From Marinilabiliales bacterium (GTDB lineage Bacteria > Bacteroidota > Bacteroidia > Bacteroidales > F082), in NCBI GenBank assembly GCA_002869465.1, contig PKSW01000303.1, positions 1 to 9,928 on the forward strand: a stretch of 9,928 nt of DNA, given 5' to 3'. The notes under the pieces are model-generated. The model worked only from the letters and a program-made list of their open reading frames with translations. It was not told the origin of the DNA and ran no database searches. The translations under genes were made by a program, and so were the position numbers. Of the stretch, positions 1-6,962 are shown in pieces (the stretch's first letter is position 1; the number at the start of each line of letters is the position of its first letter).

Positions 1-488
1 CTCATATCGAACAGAGTTGGACAGATTACAATGCAAAACGACCATTCGATTACAAGTTATTATCCCAAATACAGGAAGAAATGTACGAAGGCGAGGAAAA
101 AATCACAACCATATTCATCGTAATAACTGTTATAACCGTATTTATTGCTCTTTTGGGTTTGTTCGGACTTTCATCGTTTACTACCGAACAACGAACAAGA
201 GAAATTGGGATCAGAAAAGTGAATGGTGCCACCTTGGGAGATATTATACTCCTGTTGTATAAGGAGTTTTTCTGGATCATCATCGTTGCATTCATCATCG
301 CTATTCCGATAGCTTACTGGAGATTAACGGTTTGGCTCGAATCAAGTTTTATATATTATGTAGATGTGCAATGGACCACTATACTTCTGGCCGGATTATC
401 CGCATTGATTGTAGGCCTGGCAACGATCAGCTTTCATGTGGTTAGGGCAGCTTCAAGTACTCCGGTGGACGCCATTAAATATGAATAA
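1..488 (+). CDS. ABC transporter permease, FtsX/MacB family (C-terminal part, 5' end outside window)
   Basis: The reading frame is open from the first full codon at position 3 to the TAA at 486-488, giving about 161 residues of a protein that normally exceeds 700. The Met at 81 is internal, because the upstream residues (QSWTDYNAKRPFDYKLL) match the extracytoplasmic segment that precedes the transmembrane block in this family. Three hydrophobic helices are visible, encoded at about 105-179, 267-320 and 375-440. Between the first two lies the family signature RTREIGIRKVNGAT (192-233), and the protein ends in the typical PVDAIKYE tail. MacB/FtsX-type permeases work with an ATPase and couple ATP hydrolysis to mechanical work on periplasmic substrates such as lipoproteins, peptides or drugs, rather than to classical transport. 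The substrate cannot be read from this fragment. The next gene starts 56 bases downstream on the same strand, so co-transcription is possible. The family call is secure; the role is not. Confidence 0.93.
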   Translation, partial: HIEQSWTDYNAKRPFDYKLLSQIQEEMYEGEEKITTIFIVITVITVFIALLGLFGLSSFTTEQRTREIGIRKVNGATLGDIILLLYKEFFWIIIVAFIIAIPIAYWRLTVWLESSFIYYVDVQWTTILLAGLSALIVGLATISFHVVRAASSTPVDAIKYE

Positions 489-533
489 TATAACCAACAT
501 ATAGTATTAAACTCAATATTAATTAATTAAAAT

Positions 534-540
534 AGGAGGT
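534..540 (+). promoter_or_regulatory. Strong Shine-Dalgarno of the S46 peptidase gene
   Basis: AGGAGGT lies four bases before the ATG at 545, a full match to the anti-Shine-Dalgarno core, though the spacing is slightly short. None of the other complete genes here has a comparable site, and Bacteroidota genes generally rely on A-rich leaders instead. It fixes the start codon firmly. The last bases, together with ACCT before the ATG, form the palindrome AGGTACCT (537-544). Confidence 0.8.
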
Positions 541-544
541 ACCT

Positions 545-2692
545 ATGAAAAAGTATGTATTATCATTACTCATTTCCTTACTTATTGCAACTATTTCATT
601 TGCGCAGGAAGGAATGTGGTTATTGAACCAAATCGATGATCTGAATTTAAAGGAAAAAGGACTTCAGATCGAAACCAGTGACATTTACAATCCGGAGAAA
701 CCCTCATTGTACAATGCAATTCTCCAGTTAGGTGGGGGGTCAGCATCCTTTGTATCCTCAGAGGGTTTGATCATTACCAATCACCATGTGGCATTTGGAG
801 CTTTGCAGCGCGCATCATCTGCCGAAAGTGATTACCTGACTAACGGTTTTCTGGCAAGAAACCGCTCAGATGAAATTCAGGCACCTGGTTACGAAGCCCG
901 GTTATTACTGGAAATGAAAGATGTAACAGATGAAGTGCTGAAAGCTACAAAAAATTTGACCGACCCTACGAAAAAAGACCGAGCCATCAATGAAAAGATG
1001 GCGAAAATGACCGAAGCCATTGAGAAGAAAAAAGGGGATGTGGATGTCCGTATTGCAGAAATGTACAACGGTAAACAATATATTCAATTTGTATACAAGG
1101 TGTTCAAGGATATTCGGATTGTTTATGCACCTCCGGGATCCATTGGAAAATATGGCGGAGATATTGATAACTGGATGTGGCCGCGCCATACCGGCGATTT
1201 CTCATTCCTGCGTGTTTATGTTTCTCCTGATGGGGATGGAGCAGAATATAGCACGGATAATGTGCCATATAAGCCAATAGTTTGGTTGAAAGTAGCAACG
1301 GATGACCTGAAAAATAAAGACCTAACCTTCATCATGGGCTATCCGGGAGCAACCACACGCTACAGGACTTCTAATTCGGCAGCCTGGAATTTGAATTACA
1401 ACTATCCGTTTTCCGTAAAAAACTTTTCAGAAATCATCAATATCATGGATGATCTGACTGAGAATGATCCTGAAGGAAAGATAAAGGTTGCCGGACTGAG
1501 AGCAGGACTGGCAAATGCACAGAAGAATTTCCAGGGAAAAGTAGATGGCATGACCAATACAAATTATGTCCAGAAGAAACTCGATTTTGAAGAGGAATTT
1601 ATGGATTGGGTAAATAGTGACCCTGAAACTAAAGCTAAGTATGGCAATGTCCTTAAAGATATTAAAGCGCAGTATGCCATCATTAATAAAACCAGGGAAA
1701 GAGATGATGTGCTGGGATTATTGCAAGGATTATCTGGTACACAACTAGGAATAGCTGATATGGCATATGGCATTGCTATGGAAATGGAAAAGCCCAAAAA
1801 TGAAAGGAGACCTGGTTACGATGAAGACGCCGTTCAGCAGACAATTGATGCGCTGCAATACCAATATATGGGTTACTTTGAACCTGTTGATAAAGCCATG
1901 ATGATCCGGGCACTTAAAATGGTCAATGAATTACCGGCCGGGCAAAGGATTGAAGGTTTGGAATATATTTTTGATGACCCTTCAATAACCATCGAAGATT
2001 TTGTTGAAAATGCCTACAATACCTCAAAATTAAATGATCTGGAGTTTTCCAAATCGCTGTTTGTAATGTCGCCCGATGAGATTGTGGCTTTAAATGATCC
2101 TTTCATTGAAATAGCTGTAAACATTTATCCGCTCACCGAGAAAAACAGGGAGGTTTATGAAAGTTTTGCAGCCAATGTAACCGAACTCCGGAAACAATAT
2201 ATTGATGCACTGTATGAGTGGCAGGGTTCAAATATGTATCCTGATGCAAACAGCACAATGCGGTTTACTGCAGGACCGGTAAAAGGCTATTCACCTACTG
2301 ATGCTGTTTGGTATAAACCTTTTACCACGCTTAACGGGGTTGTTCAAAAAAATACGGGAATTGAACCCTTTGATGCACCTGCGAAATTGCTGGAGTTGGC
2401 CTATGAAAAAGATTATGGAAATTGGGTTGATCCTGAATTGAATGATGTTCCCGTAGCCTTTTTGCATCAGTGTGATATAACCGGGGGTAACAGCGGCAGC
2501 CCGGTAATGAATGCCAAAGGTGAATTGATAGGTGTGGCATTTGATGGCAATTACGAAGCTATGATTAGCGATTGGCAATACGATTATGAATTGCAGAGAA
2601 CCATTTCGGTTGATATCCGATATGTAATGTTCATAACAGAGAAGTTCGCAAACGCCGGTTTTATACTGGATGAAATGGGTGTAGCTCGATAG
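545..2692 (+). CDS. dpp7: S46 family dipeptidyl peptidase, DPP7 type
   Basis: This complete 715-residue protein has the usual length of bacterial S46 exopeptidases, which remove dipeptides from the N-terminus of oligopeptides in the periplasm. Residues 1-20 form a signal peptide (MKKYVLSLLISLLIATISFA, cut before Gln21). The chymotrypsin-like triad is visible: His81 in ITNHHVAFGA, Asp218 in WPRHTGDFSF and Ser650 in TGGNSGSPV. Between His and Ser lies the long helical insertion typical of S46, which binds the substrate N-terminus. Gly668, 18 residues after the catalytic Ser, occupies the position that in Porphyromonas enzymes is Gly673 in DPP7 and Arg673 in DPP11. This predicts preference for hydrophobic rather than acidic P1 residues; the assignment is inference from that one residue. 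No type IX secretion tail is seen, so the enzyme is expected to stay periplasmic. The gene follows the permease after 56 bases and faces another exported peptidase. Confidence 0.95.
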   Translation: MKKYVLSLLISLLIATISFAQEGMWLLNQIDDLNLKEKGLQIETSDIYNPEKPSLYNAILQLGGGSASFVSSEGLIITNHHVAFGALQRASSAESDYLTNGFLARNRSDEIQAPGYEARLLLEMKDVTDEVLKATKNLTDPTKKDRAINEKMAKMTEAIEKKKGDVDVRIAEMYNGKQYIQFVYKVFKDIRIVYAPPGSIGKYGGDIDNWMWPRHTGDFSFLRVYVSPDGDGAEYSTDNVPYKPIVWLKVATDDLKNKDLTFIMGYPGATTRYRTSNSAAWNLNYNYPFSVKNFSEIINIMDDLTENDPEGKIKVAGLRAGLANAQKNFQGKVDGMTNTNYVQKKLDFEEEFMDWVNSDPETKAKYGNVLKDIKAQYAIINKTRERDDVLGLLQGLSGTQLGIADMAYGIAMEMEKPKNERRPGYDEDAVQQTIDALQYQYMGYFEPVDKAMMIRALKMVNELPAGQRIEGLEYIFDDPSITIEDFVENAYNTSKLNDLEFSKSLFVMSPDEIVALNDPFIEIAVNIYPLTEKNREVYESFAANVTELRKQYIDALYEWQGSNMYPDANSTMRFTAGPVKGYSPTDAVWYKPFTTLNGVVQKNTGIEPFDAPAKLLELAYEKDYGNWVDPELNDVPVAFLHQCDITGGNSGSPVMNAKGELIGVAFDGNYEAMISDWQYDYELQRTISVDIRYVMFITEKFANAGFILDEMGVAR

Positions 2693-2713
2693 AGCGAATT
2701 TACGAAATGAAAT

Positions 2714-2742
2714 AAAAAAAAGCCCCGATCGGGGCTTTTTTT
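2714..2742. terminator. Bidirectional intrinsic terminator between the two peptidase genes
   Basis: Eight A residues, the perfect palindrome GCCCCGATCGGGGC (2722-2735) and seven T residues make a GC-rich hairpin with a U-tract in both orientations. It begins 21 bases after the S46 stop and ends 8 bases before the stop of the convergent S9 gene, so it serves both transcripts. Confidence 0.93.
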
Positions 2743-2750
2743 ATGAATGT

Positions 2751-4673
2751 TTATTCGGTATCACCAATTTGTTGGTTTAGGAAGTTTTCCATGGCCCTGT
2801 AAAACTCAAACCGGTTCTCTTCATTTCTGAATCCATGTCCTTCATTATCTTTTACAAGGTATTCCACTTCCACACCGCGTGCTTTCATGGCTTCTACCAT
2901 TTGGTCTGATTCGTCCACATTTACCCTTGGATCGTTTCTTCCCTGAGCGATAAATAAAGGTGCCACAATTTTATCCACTTGGTAAACGGGTGATACTTCT
3001 CTTAGCATCACACTATCTTTAACCGGATCTCCGGCCATTTCATACATCATGTCGAGCATGGGCTTCCAGTATGGCGGAATGGTTTTCATAAAAGTGAACA
3101 TATTGGAAACGCCCACGTAATCAACGCCTGCAGCATATAATTCAGGTTCTTTAACAAGTCCCATTAAAGTAGCATAACCACCGTAGCTTCCGCCATAAAT
3201 GGCAATTCTCTCCGGGTCGGCAATGCCTTTGTCAATTAGCCAAAGAGTACCATCCGTGATATCGTCCTGCATTTCGCGGCCCCATTTTTTAAACGAAGCT
3301 TCCCAAAATGCTTTTCCATAACCAGTTGATCCCCTGAAATTCATTTGAAGCACAGCATATCCGCGGTTGGCCAAAAACTGGATTTCAGGATTGAACCCCC
3401 AGCCATCACGTGCCCATGGACCACCATGCGGATTCACTACAACCGGAAGGTTTTTAGCAGTTTCCATCGTATAGCCTTTGGGTAATGTTAAATAACCATT
3501 GATGGTCATCCCATCGCGTGATTCATACTGGATGGGATATACATTTGCCATTTCATTCTCATCAATCCATGGGCTTACATCCGTAATTTTTTCAAGCACA
3601 TCCGTATTCTGATCATAAATATAATATGCACCAAGAGATTTGTCGCTGTAAGTGCGGATAATGAATACGTCTTCTGCTTTGTTCATGCCTGTGATGGCTA
3701 TTTCATAGTCGCCCAAGTCCTGTTCAATCCGTTCAAATAATTTTTTAGTATCCTCATCAAAGAAATGTCTTTCCCGTTTCCATGAAGTATAGGAAGCTGA
3801 AGTCAGCTTCTTGTCTTTTCTGGAGAAATTAACACCCTGTACATCGTAATCCGGGTGGCTGTATAGCTCTTCTAATTCTTCACCATTGGCAATATCAAAT
3901 ACAACAACAGCACTTTTATCTCTGCCGAGATTGGATGTGGCGATTACATTTTTGTTGTCGAAATCAAAAAATCTTGGAGCCAGTTCATCCTTAAAGCTGG
4001 TGGTCAGCACTTCACTCCATTCATCTTGTTCCGTTTCACGATACATGAGTGTGACATTAACACCATCGGTTATAGCTGCTGCTACCCGGAGTTTGCCATC
4101 ATGGTCAAACATCCAGCCCTGGATATTACCTGGGTTTTCAGCCAGCATTTCCATTTCGCCGGTTTTTATGTTCAGGCGGTATGGGTCAAATACCTGTGGA
4201 TTTCTTTTGTTCATCTCAATGATAACCTCGTCTTCAATATCAGGCAAAGTTTCGGTAATCTGTGTTCTTACGTCTTCGAAATCAGTAAAGCAAACTACCT
4301 CTGAGCCGTCAATATTGGCTCCGTAAAGTTTGTAGTTTTCATTTCCTCCATCATCTTTCAGATATAGGATTTGTTCGTTATTAGGCCAGAAATAACCAGC
4401 AATATCACGATCTGTTTCACTGGTGATGCGCATGGCTTCTTCTTTGCCTCTCTCTTGGACAAACACATTTAACCTGGATTCGTAAGGTGCCAGGTATGAA
4501 TAATAATTACCATCGGGAGAAATCTGGTAGGCTGTTTTCTCCGTATTTTTAAAGAAATCCTCTAATGGAATCTGTTGGGCTTTTTCTGGTTTCTTTTCCA
4601 TGTTACAACTGCTTGCTATTACCGCAACGGCAGCAATAAGCAAAATTAAAATTGACAAATGATTTTTTTTCAT
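2751..4673 (-). CDS. S9 family serine peptidase (prolyl oligopeptidase fold), lipoprotein
   Basis: This 640-residue protein has a lipoprotein signal (hydrophobic core, then ASSC with Cys23), which places it on an envelope membrane. Residues about 40-370 are the beta-propeller, with recurrent YxxYLxD- and SPDG-type blades. Residues about 385-640 are the alpha/beta-hydrolase domain. The oxyanion-region motif NPHGGPW is at 414-420, the nucleophile elbow GGSYGGY has Ser496, Asp581 lies in GRNDPRVN and His613 in EGHGF. This complete triad is typical of S9C acylaminoacyl-peptidase-like enzymes and related dipeptidyl peptidases, which cleave short peptides that fit inside the propeller. Substrate preference cannot be read directly. 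The start is the first Met and gives a clean signal peptide; only an A-rich leader precedes it. The gene converges on the S46 peptidase gene across a shared terminator, suggesting a joint role in peptide use. Nothing appears broken. Confidence 0.94.
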   Translation of the reverse strand: MKKNHLSILILLIAAVAVIASSCNMEKKPEKAQQIPLEDFFKNTEKTAYQISPDGNYYSYLAPYESRLNVFVQERGKEEAMRITSETDRDIAGYFWPNNEQILYLKDDGGNENYKLYGANIDGSEVVCFTDFEDVRTQITETLPDIEDEVIIEMNKRNPQVFDPYRLNIKTGEMEMLAENPGNIQGWMFDHDGKLRVAAAITDGVNVTLMYRETEQDEWSEVLTTSFKDELAPRFFDFDNKNVIATSNLGRDKSAVVVFDIANGEELEELYSHPDYDVQGVNFSRKDKKLTSASYTSWKRERHFFDEDTKKLFERIEQDLGDYEIAITGMNKAEDVFIIRTYSDKSLGAYYIYDQNTDVLEKITDVSPWIDENEMANVYPIQYESRDGMTINGYLTLPKGYTMETAKNLPVVVNPHGGPWARDGWGFNPEIQFLANRGYAVLQMNFRGSTGYGKAFWEASFKKWGREMQDDITDGTLWLIDKGIADPERIAIYGGSYGGYATLMGLVKEPELYAAGVDYVGVSNMFTFMKTIPPYWKPMLDMMYEMAGDPVKDSVMLREVSPVYQVDKIVAPLFIAQGRNDPRVNVDESDQMVEAMKARGVEVEYLVKDNEGHGFRNEENRFEFYRAMENFLNQQIGDTE

Positions 4674-4917
4674 AAATAAGATTTTGAAATTATGGTTGCA
4701 ATTATTTCGTTTTCAACGGTAAAGATATATAAACTAATTAAAAAATTCTAAAAAAATGTTCACGAAAACATGATTTATTCAGAGTGATTTCAAATTAGAT
4801 ATTAGGGTACTGTAATCTTTAAAAAAGTCTAATTAAGACAAAACAAAGAATATTAAAACTGCCGTGTATCATATCATACACTAAAAAGATTTAAGATATT
4901 TTAAAGTTATTAAAAAT
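4674..4917. other. AT-rich spacer upstream of the S9 peptidase gene
   Basis: These 244 bases hold no convincing gene. They must contain the leader, and probably the promoter, of the S9 peptidase, since the only gene upstream on that strand ends at 4918. I found no full TAnnTTTG element on the minus strand; the nearest is TATCTTTA (reverse complement of TAAAGATA, about 4720-4727), without a convincing upstream TTG. Confidence 0.5.
4864..4881. repeat. Short inverted repeat GTGTAT-N6-ATACAC
   Basis: Perfect six-base arms flank a six-base centre, about 37 bases downstream of the stop of the small membrane-protein gene on the minus strand. No T-run follows on either strand, so it is not a clear terminator. 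It could be an operator half-site pair or chance in AT-rich DNA. Confidence 0.3.
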
Positions 4918-5127
4918 TTACTTTCTGGTTTTTTTAAATAAATCAATTTTTAAGATAAAGTAGGCGCCTACCAGAATCAAAACGCCCATAATGAGTCGAA
5001 ACATGCTTCGGGTGCCTGAAACTTCTTCAGGTGAAAACGAAATTCCAAGAGCTTTTCCCACATAAAACAACAAAAAAGCCCAAATGATAATCAGTATTAT
5101 TTTAATGAGGAATGAGAGAAATTTCAT
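4918..5127 (-). CDS. Small two-helix membrane protein of unknown function
   Basis: This 69-residue protein has two predicted membrane helices, about residues 4-27 (FLSFLIKIILIIIWAFLLF region) and 42-62 (MFRLIMGVLILVGAYFIL region). They are joined by a short polar loop (SFSPEEVSGTRS), and a basic tail KKTRK ends the protein. By the positive-inside rule the tail is probably cytoplasmic, which places both ends inside. The reading frame is noticeably richer in G and C than the flanking spacers, which supports a real gene. I do not recognise the family. No ribosome site is evident, and neither neighbour suggests a partner: the S9 gene lies 244 bases downstream on the same strand and a lipoprotein gene diverges 241 bases upstream. 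Confidence 0.68.
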   Translation of the reverse strand: MKFLSFLIKIILIIIWAFLLFYVGKALGISFSPEEVSGTRSMFRLIMGVLILVGAYFILKIDLFKKTRK

Positions 5128-5368
5128 CTATTGGCGGTATTGAAAAATAGTACACAGCTAAAATAAAGGAATTTTCGAATAAATAAAATATAACATTTAC
5201 TATGATTCGTTATAAGCAATAGTATCTTTAGCTTCAAAAAAAATCCTTAAAATGGATCACAATAAAAGTTTGCACTTTTCGTATTAAGAATAATTAAAAA
5301 TGTAGATTCATGGCGGGTGTTTTTTTTAACCAAAAGAGCATTGCTTAACAATCAGAAAAAAAATACTT
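5128..5368. other. AT-rich divergent spacer
   Basis: These 241 bases separate the divergent small membrane-protein and carboxypeptidase-regulatory-like lipoprotein genes, and should carry promoters for both. No exact TAnnTTTG box is present; TATCTTTA at 5223-5230 is one base off but lacks an upstream TTG and lies 138 bases from the ATG. A run of eight T residues occurs near 5320-5327. I see no gene or RNA fold that I can support. Confidence 0.45.
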
Positions 5369-6082
5369 ATGAAAATAAAAAGTTTAATATTTATGTTTGC
5401 AGTGCTTTGTTTATTTGCATGTAAAAAGGAAACAACAAGTAGTATAACAGGCACTGTTTCTTTATTTGATGATGGAACCACAAGTGTTGAAAACAGTGGT
5501 ATGAAAGTTTTACTGGAAGGAACCTCTCCCGAAATATTTGCTCAAACAAATTCTGATGGAAATTTTACGATCGGGAATGTACCGTTTGGAACATATACTT
5601 TGATTTTCTCCAAGGATGGTTACGGCACATATAAATTTTTTAACGCTACTTTAACTGAATCAGGTGGTGCATATAATATTACCGAAACAATAAAATTGGG
5701 TCAGGTATCCGATTTGGCAATAACTGATTTTGAAGTTCATATTTCCAATGGTTCGATTGATTATACTGGTTCGATTGATCCCGAGGGAACTGCGGATGCG
5801 CCTAAATATGTTAGAATTTTTTATAGTACAGACGAAAATGTAAGTAGTGCAAACTATACTTATTACAGTGAACCTTATCAAATTGTTGGAAATGCATTCG
5901 AATTGCCAATTACCAAAGAAGAATTAATTGATGAAGGATTTGCTACCGGAGCAACCGTCTACCTTAAAATATATGGCGAATCATACTGGAACAATAGTTA
6001 TGATGATCCTATAACGGGTGAATTGATCATTCCAAACCTGAGTCCCAACTCACCAAACATAGTCTCTTTTGTTGTTCCATAA
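5369..6082 (+). CDS. Lipoprotein with carboxypeptidase-regulatory-like domain
   Basis: This 237-residue protein has a lipoprotein signal ending LFAC, with Cys18 as the acylated residue. KKE directly after the Cys partly resembles the acidic or Lys-led export signals that send Bacteroidota lipoproteins to the cell surface. Residues about 25-110 match the carboxypeptidase-regulatory-like beta-sandwich: ITGTV at the start, GMKVLLEG, then TNSDGNFTIGNVPFGTYTL, which is the hallmark turn of this fold. Residues about 115-237 appear to be a second beta-rich domain (TDFEVHISNGSIDYTGSI, KYVRIFYS, ATVYLKIYGESYW), perhaps fibronectin- or Ig-like; I do not recognise it. It is probably a binding or scaffold protein of the outer membrane, not an enzyme, since no catalytic motif is seen. 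It stands alone: its neighbours run on the opposite strand on both sides. The start is preceded only by an A-rich leader. Confidence 0.85.
   Translation: MKIKSLIFMFAVLCLFACKKETTSSITGTVSLFDDGTTSVENSGMKVLLEGTSPEIFAQTNSDGNFTIGNVPFGTYTLIFSKDGYGTYKFFNATLTESGGAYNITETIKLGQVSDLAITDFEVHISNGSIDYTGSIDPEGTADAPKYVRIFYSTDENVSSANYTYYSEPYQIVGNAFELPITKEELIDEGFATGATVYLKIYGESYWNNSYDDPITGELIIPNLSPNSPNIVSFVVP
5749..5779 (+). repeat. 13-base direct repeat inside the lipoprotein gene
   Basis: TGGTTCGATTGAT occurs twice (5749-5761 and 5767-5779) with a five-base spacer. The period is 18 bases, so it is in frame and encodes GSID-YT-GSID. It looks like a small internal duplication of six codons. Confidence 0.8.
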
Positions 6083-6089
6083 ATGAATT

Positions 6090-6122
6090 AAAAAAGGCTT
6101 GTCAATTCCGACAAGCCTTTTT
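6090..6122. terminator. Bidirectional intrinsic terminator
   Basis: An A-run, the stem GGCTTGTC (6096-6103), loop AATTCC, the complementary arm GACAAGCC (6110-6117) and a T-run form a hairpin usable from both strands. It lies 7 bases after the stop of the plus-strand lipoprotein gene and 20 bases beyond the stop of the minus-strand coiled-coil gene. Confidence 0.92.
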
Positions 6123-6142
6123 GTTAGTTCTTTTCAGGAAGG

Positions 6143-6943
6143 CTATGATGTTGGCTTGTTTTTAAATTCTTTTTTATTGTCCAGTCGAATTTCTTCAAGT
6201 TCTTTTTTCTTAGCTTTATATTCTTCTTCACTTATTTTCTTCTGAATATAAGCCTCTTCAACACCAGCTTCTTTTTCTTCAATTTTATAAAGGATTTCAT
6301 TGCTAATTTCTACATTTTCATTTTCTAGCTTTAGCATTTGTTTTTCGTATGCATCCAATTTTGACATCCTGGCTTTATATTCTTCTTCAGAAATGCTTTT
6401 TTCGTTAAAAGCTTCTTGTGTTTTCTTACGCACATATGCTATCTTTCCTTCAGCTTGTTTAAGGCTACTGTTTGCTGATTTAATTTCTTTTTGCGAACTT
6501 TCAATTCTTCTTTTTACTGCTTCAGATTTCGCGTATCCAAGTTGGGGATTTATTGACTCATCTTTGTTTTTATCATATTCATGACCTTTTTGATACTCCT
6601 TTTCAGAAGTTTCGGTCATTTCCCTGCTCTCCTTTTTAACTTTTTCATTACCAACAGTAACTTTTTGATCATCACCAATTTTGACAGTTTTACTTTTGGT
6701 TTCATTAGCAGATGACTCTGGATACTGTTTTGAGGTAGTTTTTGTTTTGCTTACTTCTTTATTTATTTCTTTTTTAGCCTGTATACGGGAGTCTTGTTCC
6801 TTTTCAACTTCTTTGGTTTTCAATTTGCTTTTACTGGAAACATCCTCTGATTTTGACTTTTCTGTAGTTTGCTGTGCAGTTAAAGAAACAGGATTGACAA
6901 CTGAACAGACTAAGGCAAATAAAATTATTAAAATGGTCTTCAT
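6143..6943 (-). CDS. Exported Lys/Glu-rich coiled-coil protein with two SHOCT-like repeats
   Basis: This 266-residue protein has a signal peptide over residues 1-23, probably cut in LTA-QQ. Residues about 25-135 are low-complexity and highly charged (Lys, Glu, Ser, Thr), probably disordered. Residues about 140-260 are predicted helical and coiled-coil. Two near-identical segments stand out: ISEEEYKARMSKLD at 184-197 and ISEEEYKAKKKELE at 237-250. Each resembles the short SHOCT motif, I-[ST]-x-E-E-[FY]-x-x-K-x-x-L, which is usually found once at the end of membrane or envelope proteins and is linked to oligomerisation. No enzyme motif is present. The gene begins 19 bases after the stop of the small lipoprotein gene on the same strand, which suggests an operon. 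I do not recognise the family; a periplasmic structural or stress-related role is a guess. An internal Cys13 lies in the signal peptide but is not in a good lipobox. Confidence 0.85.
   Translation of the reverse strand: MKTILIILFALVCSVVNPVSLTAQQTTEKSKSEDVSSKSKLKTKEVEKEQDSRIQAKKEINKEVSKTKTTSKQYPESSANETKSKTVKIGDDQKVTVGNEKVKKESREMTETSEKEYQKGHEYDKNKDESINPQLGYAKSEAVKRRIESSQKEIKSANSSLKQAEGKIAYVRKKTQEAFNEKSISEEEYKARMSKLDAYEKQMLKLENENVEISNEILYKIEEKEAGVEEAYIQKKISEEEYKAKKKELEEIRLDNKKEFKNKPTS
6213..6389 (-). repeat. Duplicated SHOCT-like segment (18-base identical cores)
   Basis: The same 18 bases, GCTTTATATTCTTCTTCA on the plus strand, occur at 6213-6230 and 6372-6389, 159 bases apart (53 codons). They encode the shared SEEEYKA core of the two repeats in the coiled-coil protein. 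The sequence outside the core has diverged, so this is an old duplication or a motif under constraint. Confidence 0.8.
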
Positions 6944-6962
6944 TATTCTTTTTTTTTAGGTG

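Noticed and set aside
17..298. Two overlapping open frames on opposite strands at the left edge
   Set aside because: Both overlap the FtsX-type permease frame, which carries the conserved family signature and transmembrane helices.
519..530. Palindrome TTAATTAATTAA before the S46 peptidase ribosome site
   Set aside because: It is simple AT repetition, without the structure of an operator or terminator.
3886..4326. A 146-codon open frame on the plus strand opposite the S9 peptidase gene
   Set aside because: It lies wholly inside a gene with a complete catalytic triad. Its translation is Ser/Thr-rich with no recognisable domain, as expected for the reverse complement of a coding frame.
5015..5031. 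Inverted repeat CCTGAA-N5-TTCAGG
   Set aside because: It lies inside the small membrane-protein gene, has no T-run, and falls where codons for the polar loop constrain the sequence; chance is the simpler explanation.
5310..5348. A 12-codon open frame (ATG GCG GGT ... TAA) ending 20 bases before the lipoprotein gene, considered as a leader peptide
   Set aside because: It has no ribosome site, no run of regulatory codons and no hairpin between it and the gene. Such a short frame is expected by chance.
6300..6959. Two plus-strand open frames (6300-6584, 6681-6959) rich in Phe, Ser and Leu
   Set aside because: They are antisense shadows of the Lys/Glu-rich coiled-coil gene: Lys and Glu codons read backwards give Phe, Leu and Ser, which mimics membrane segments.
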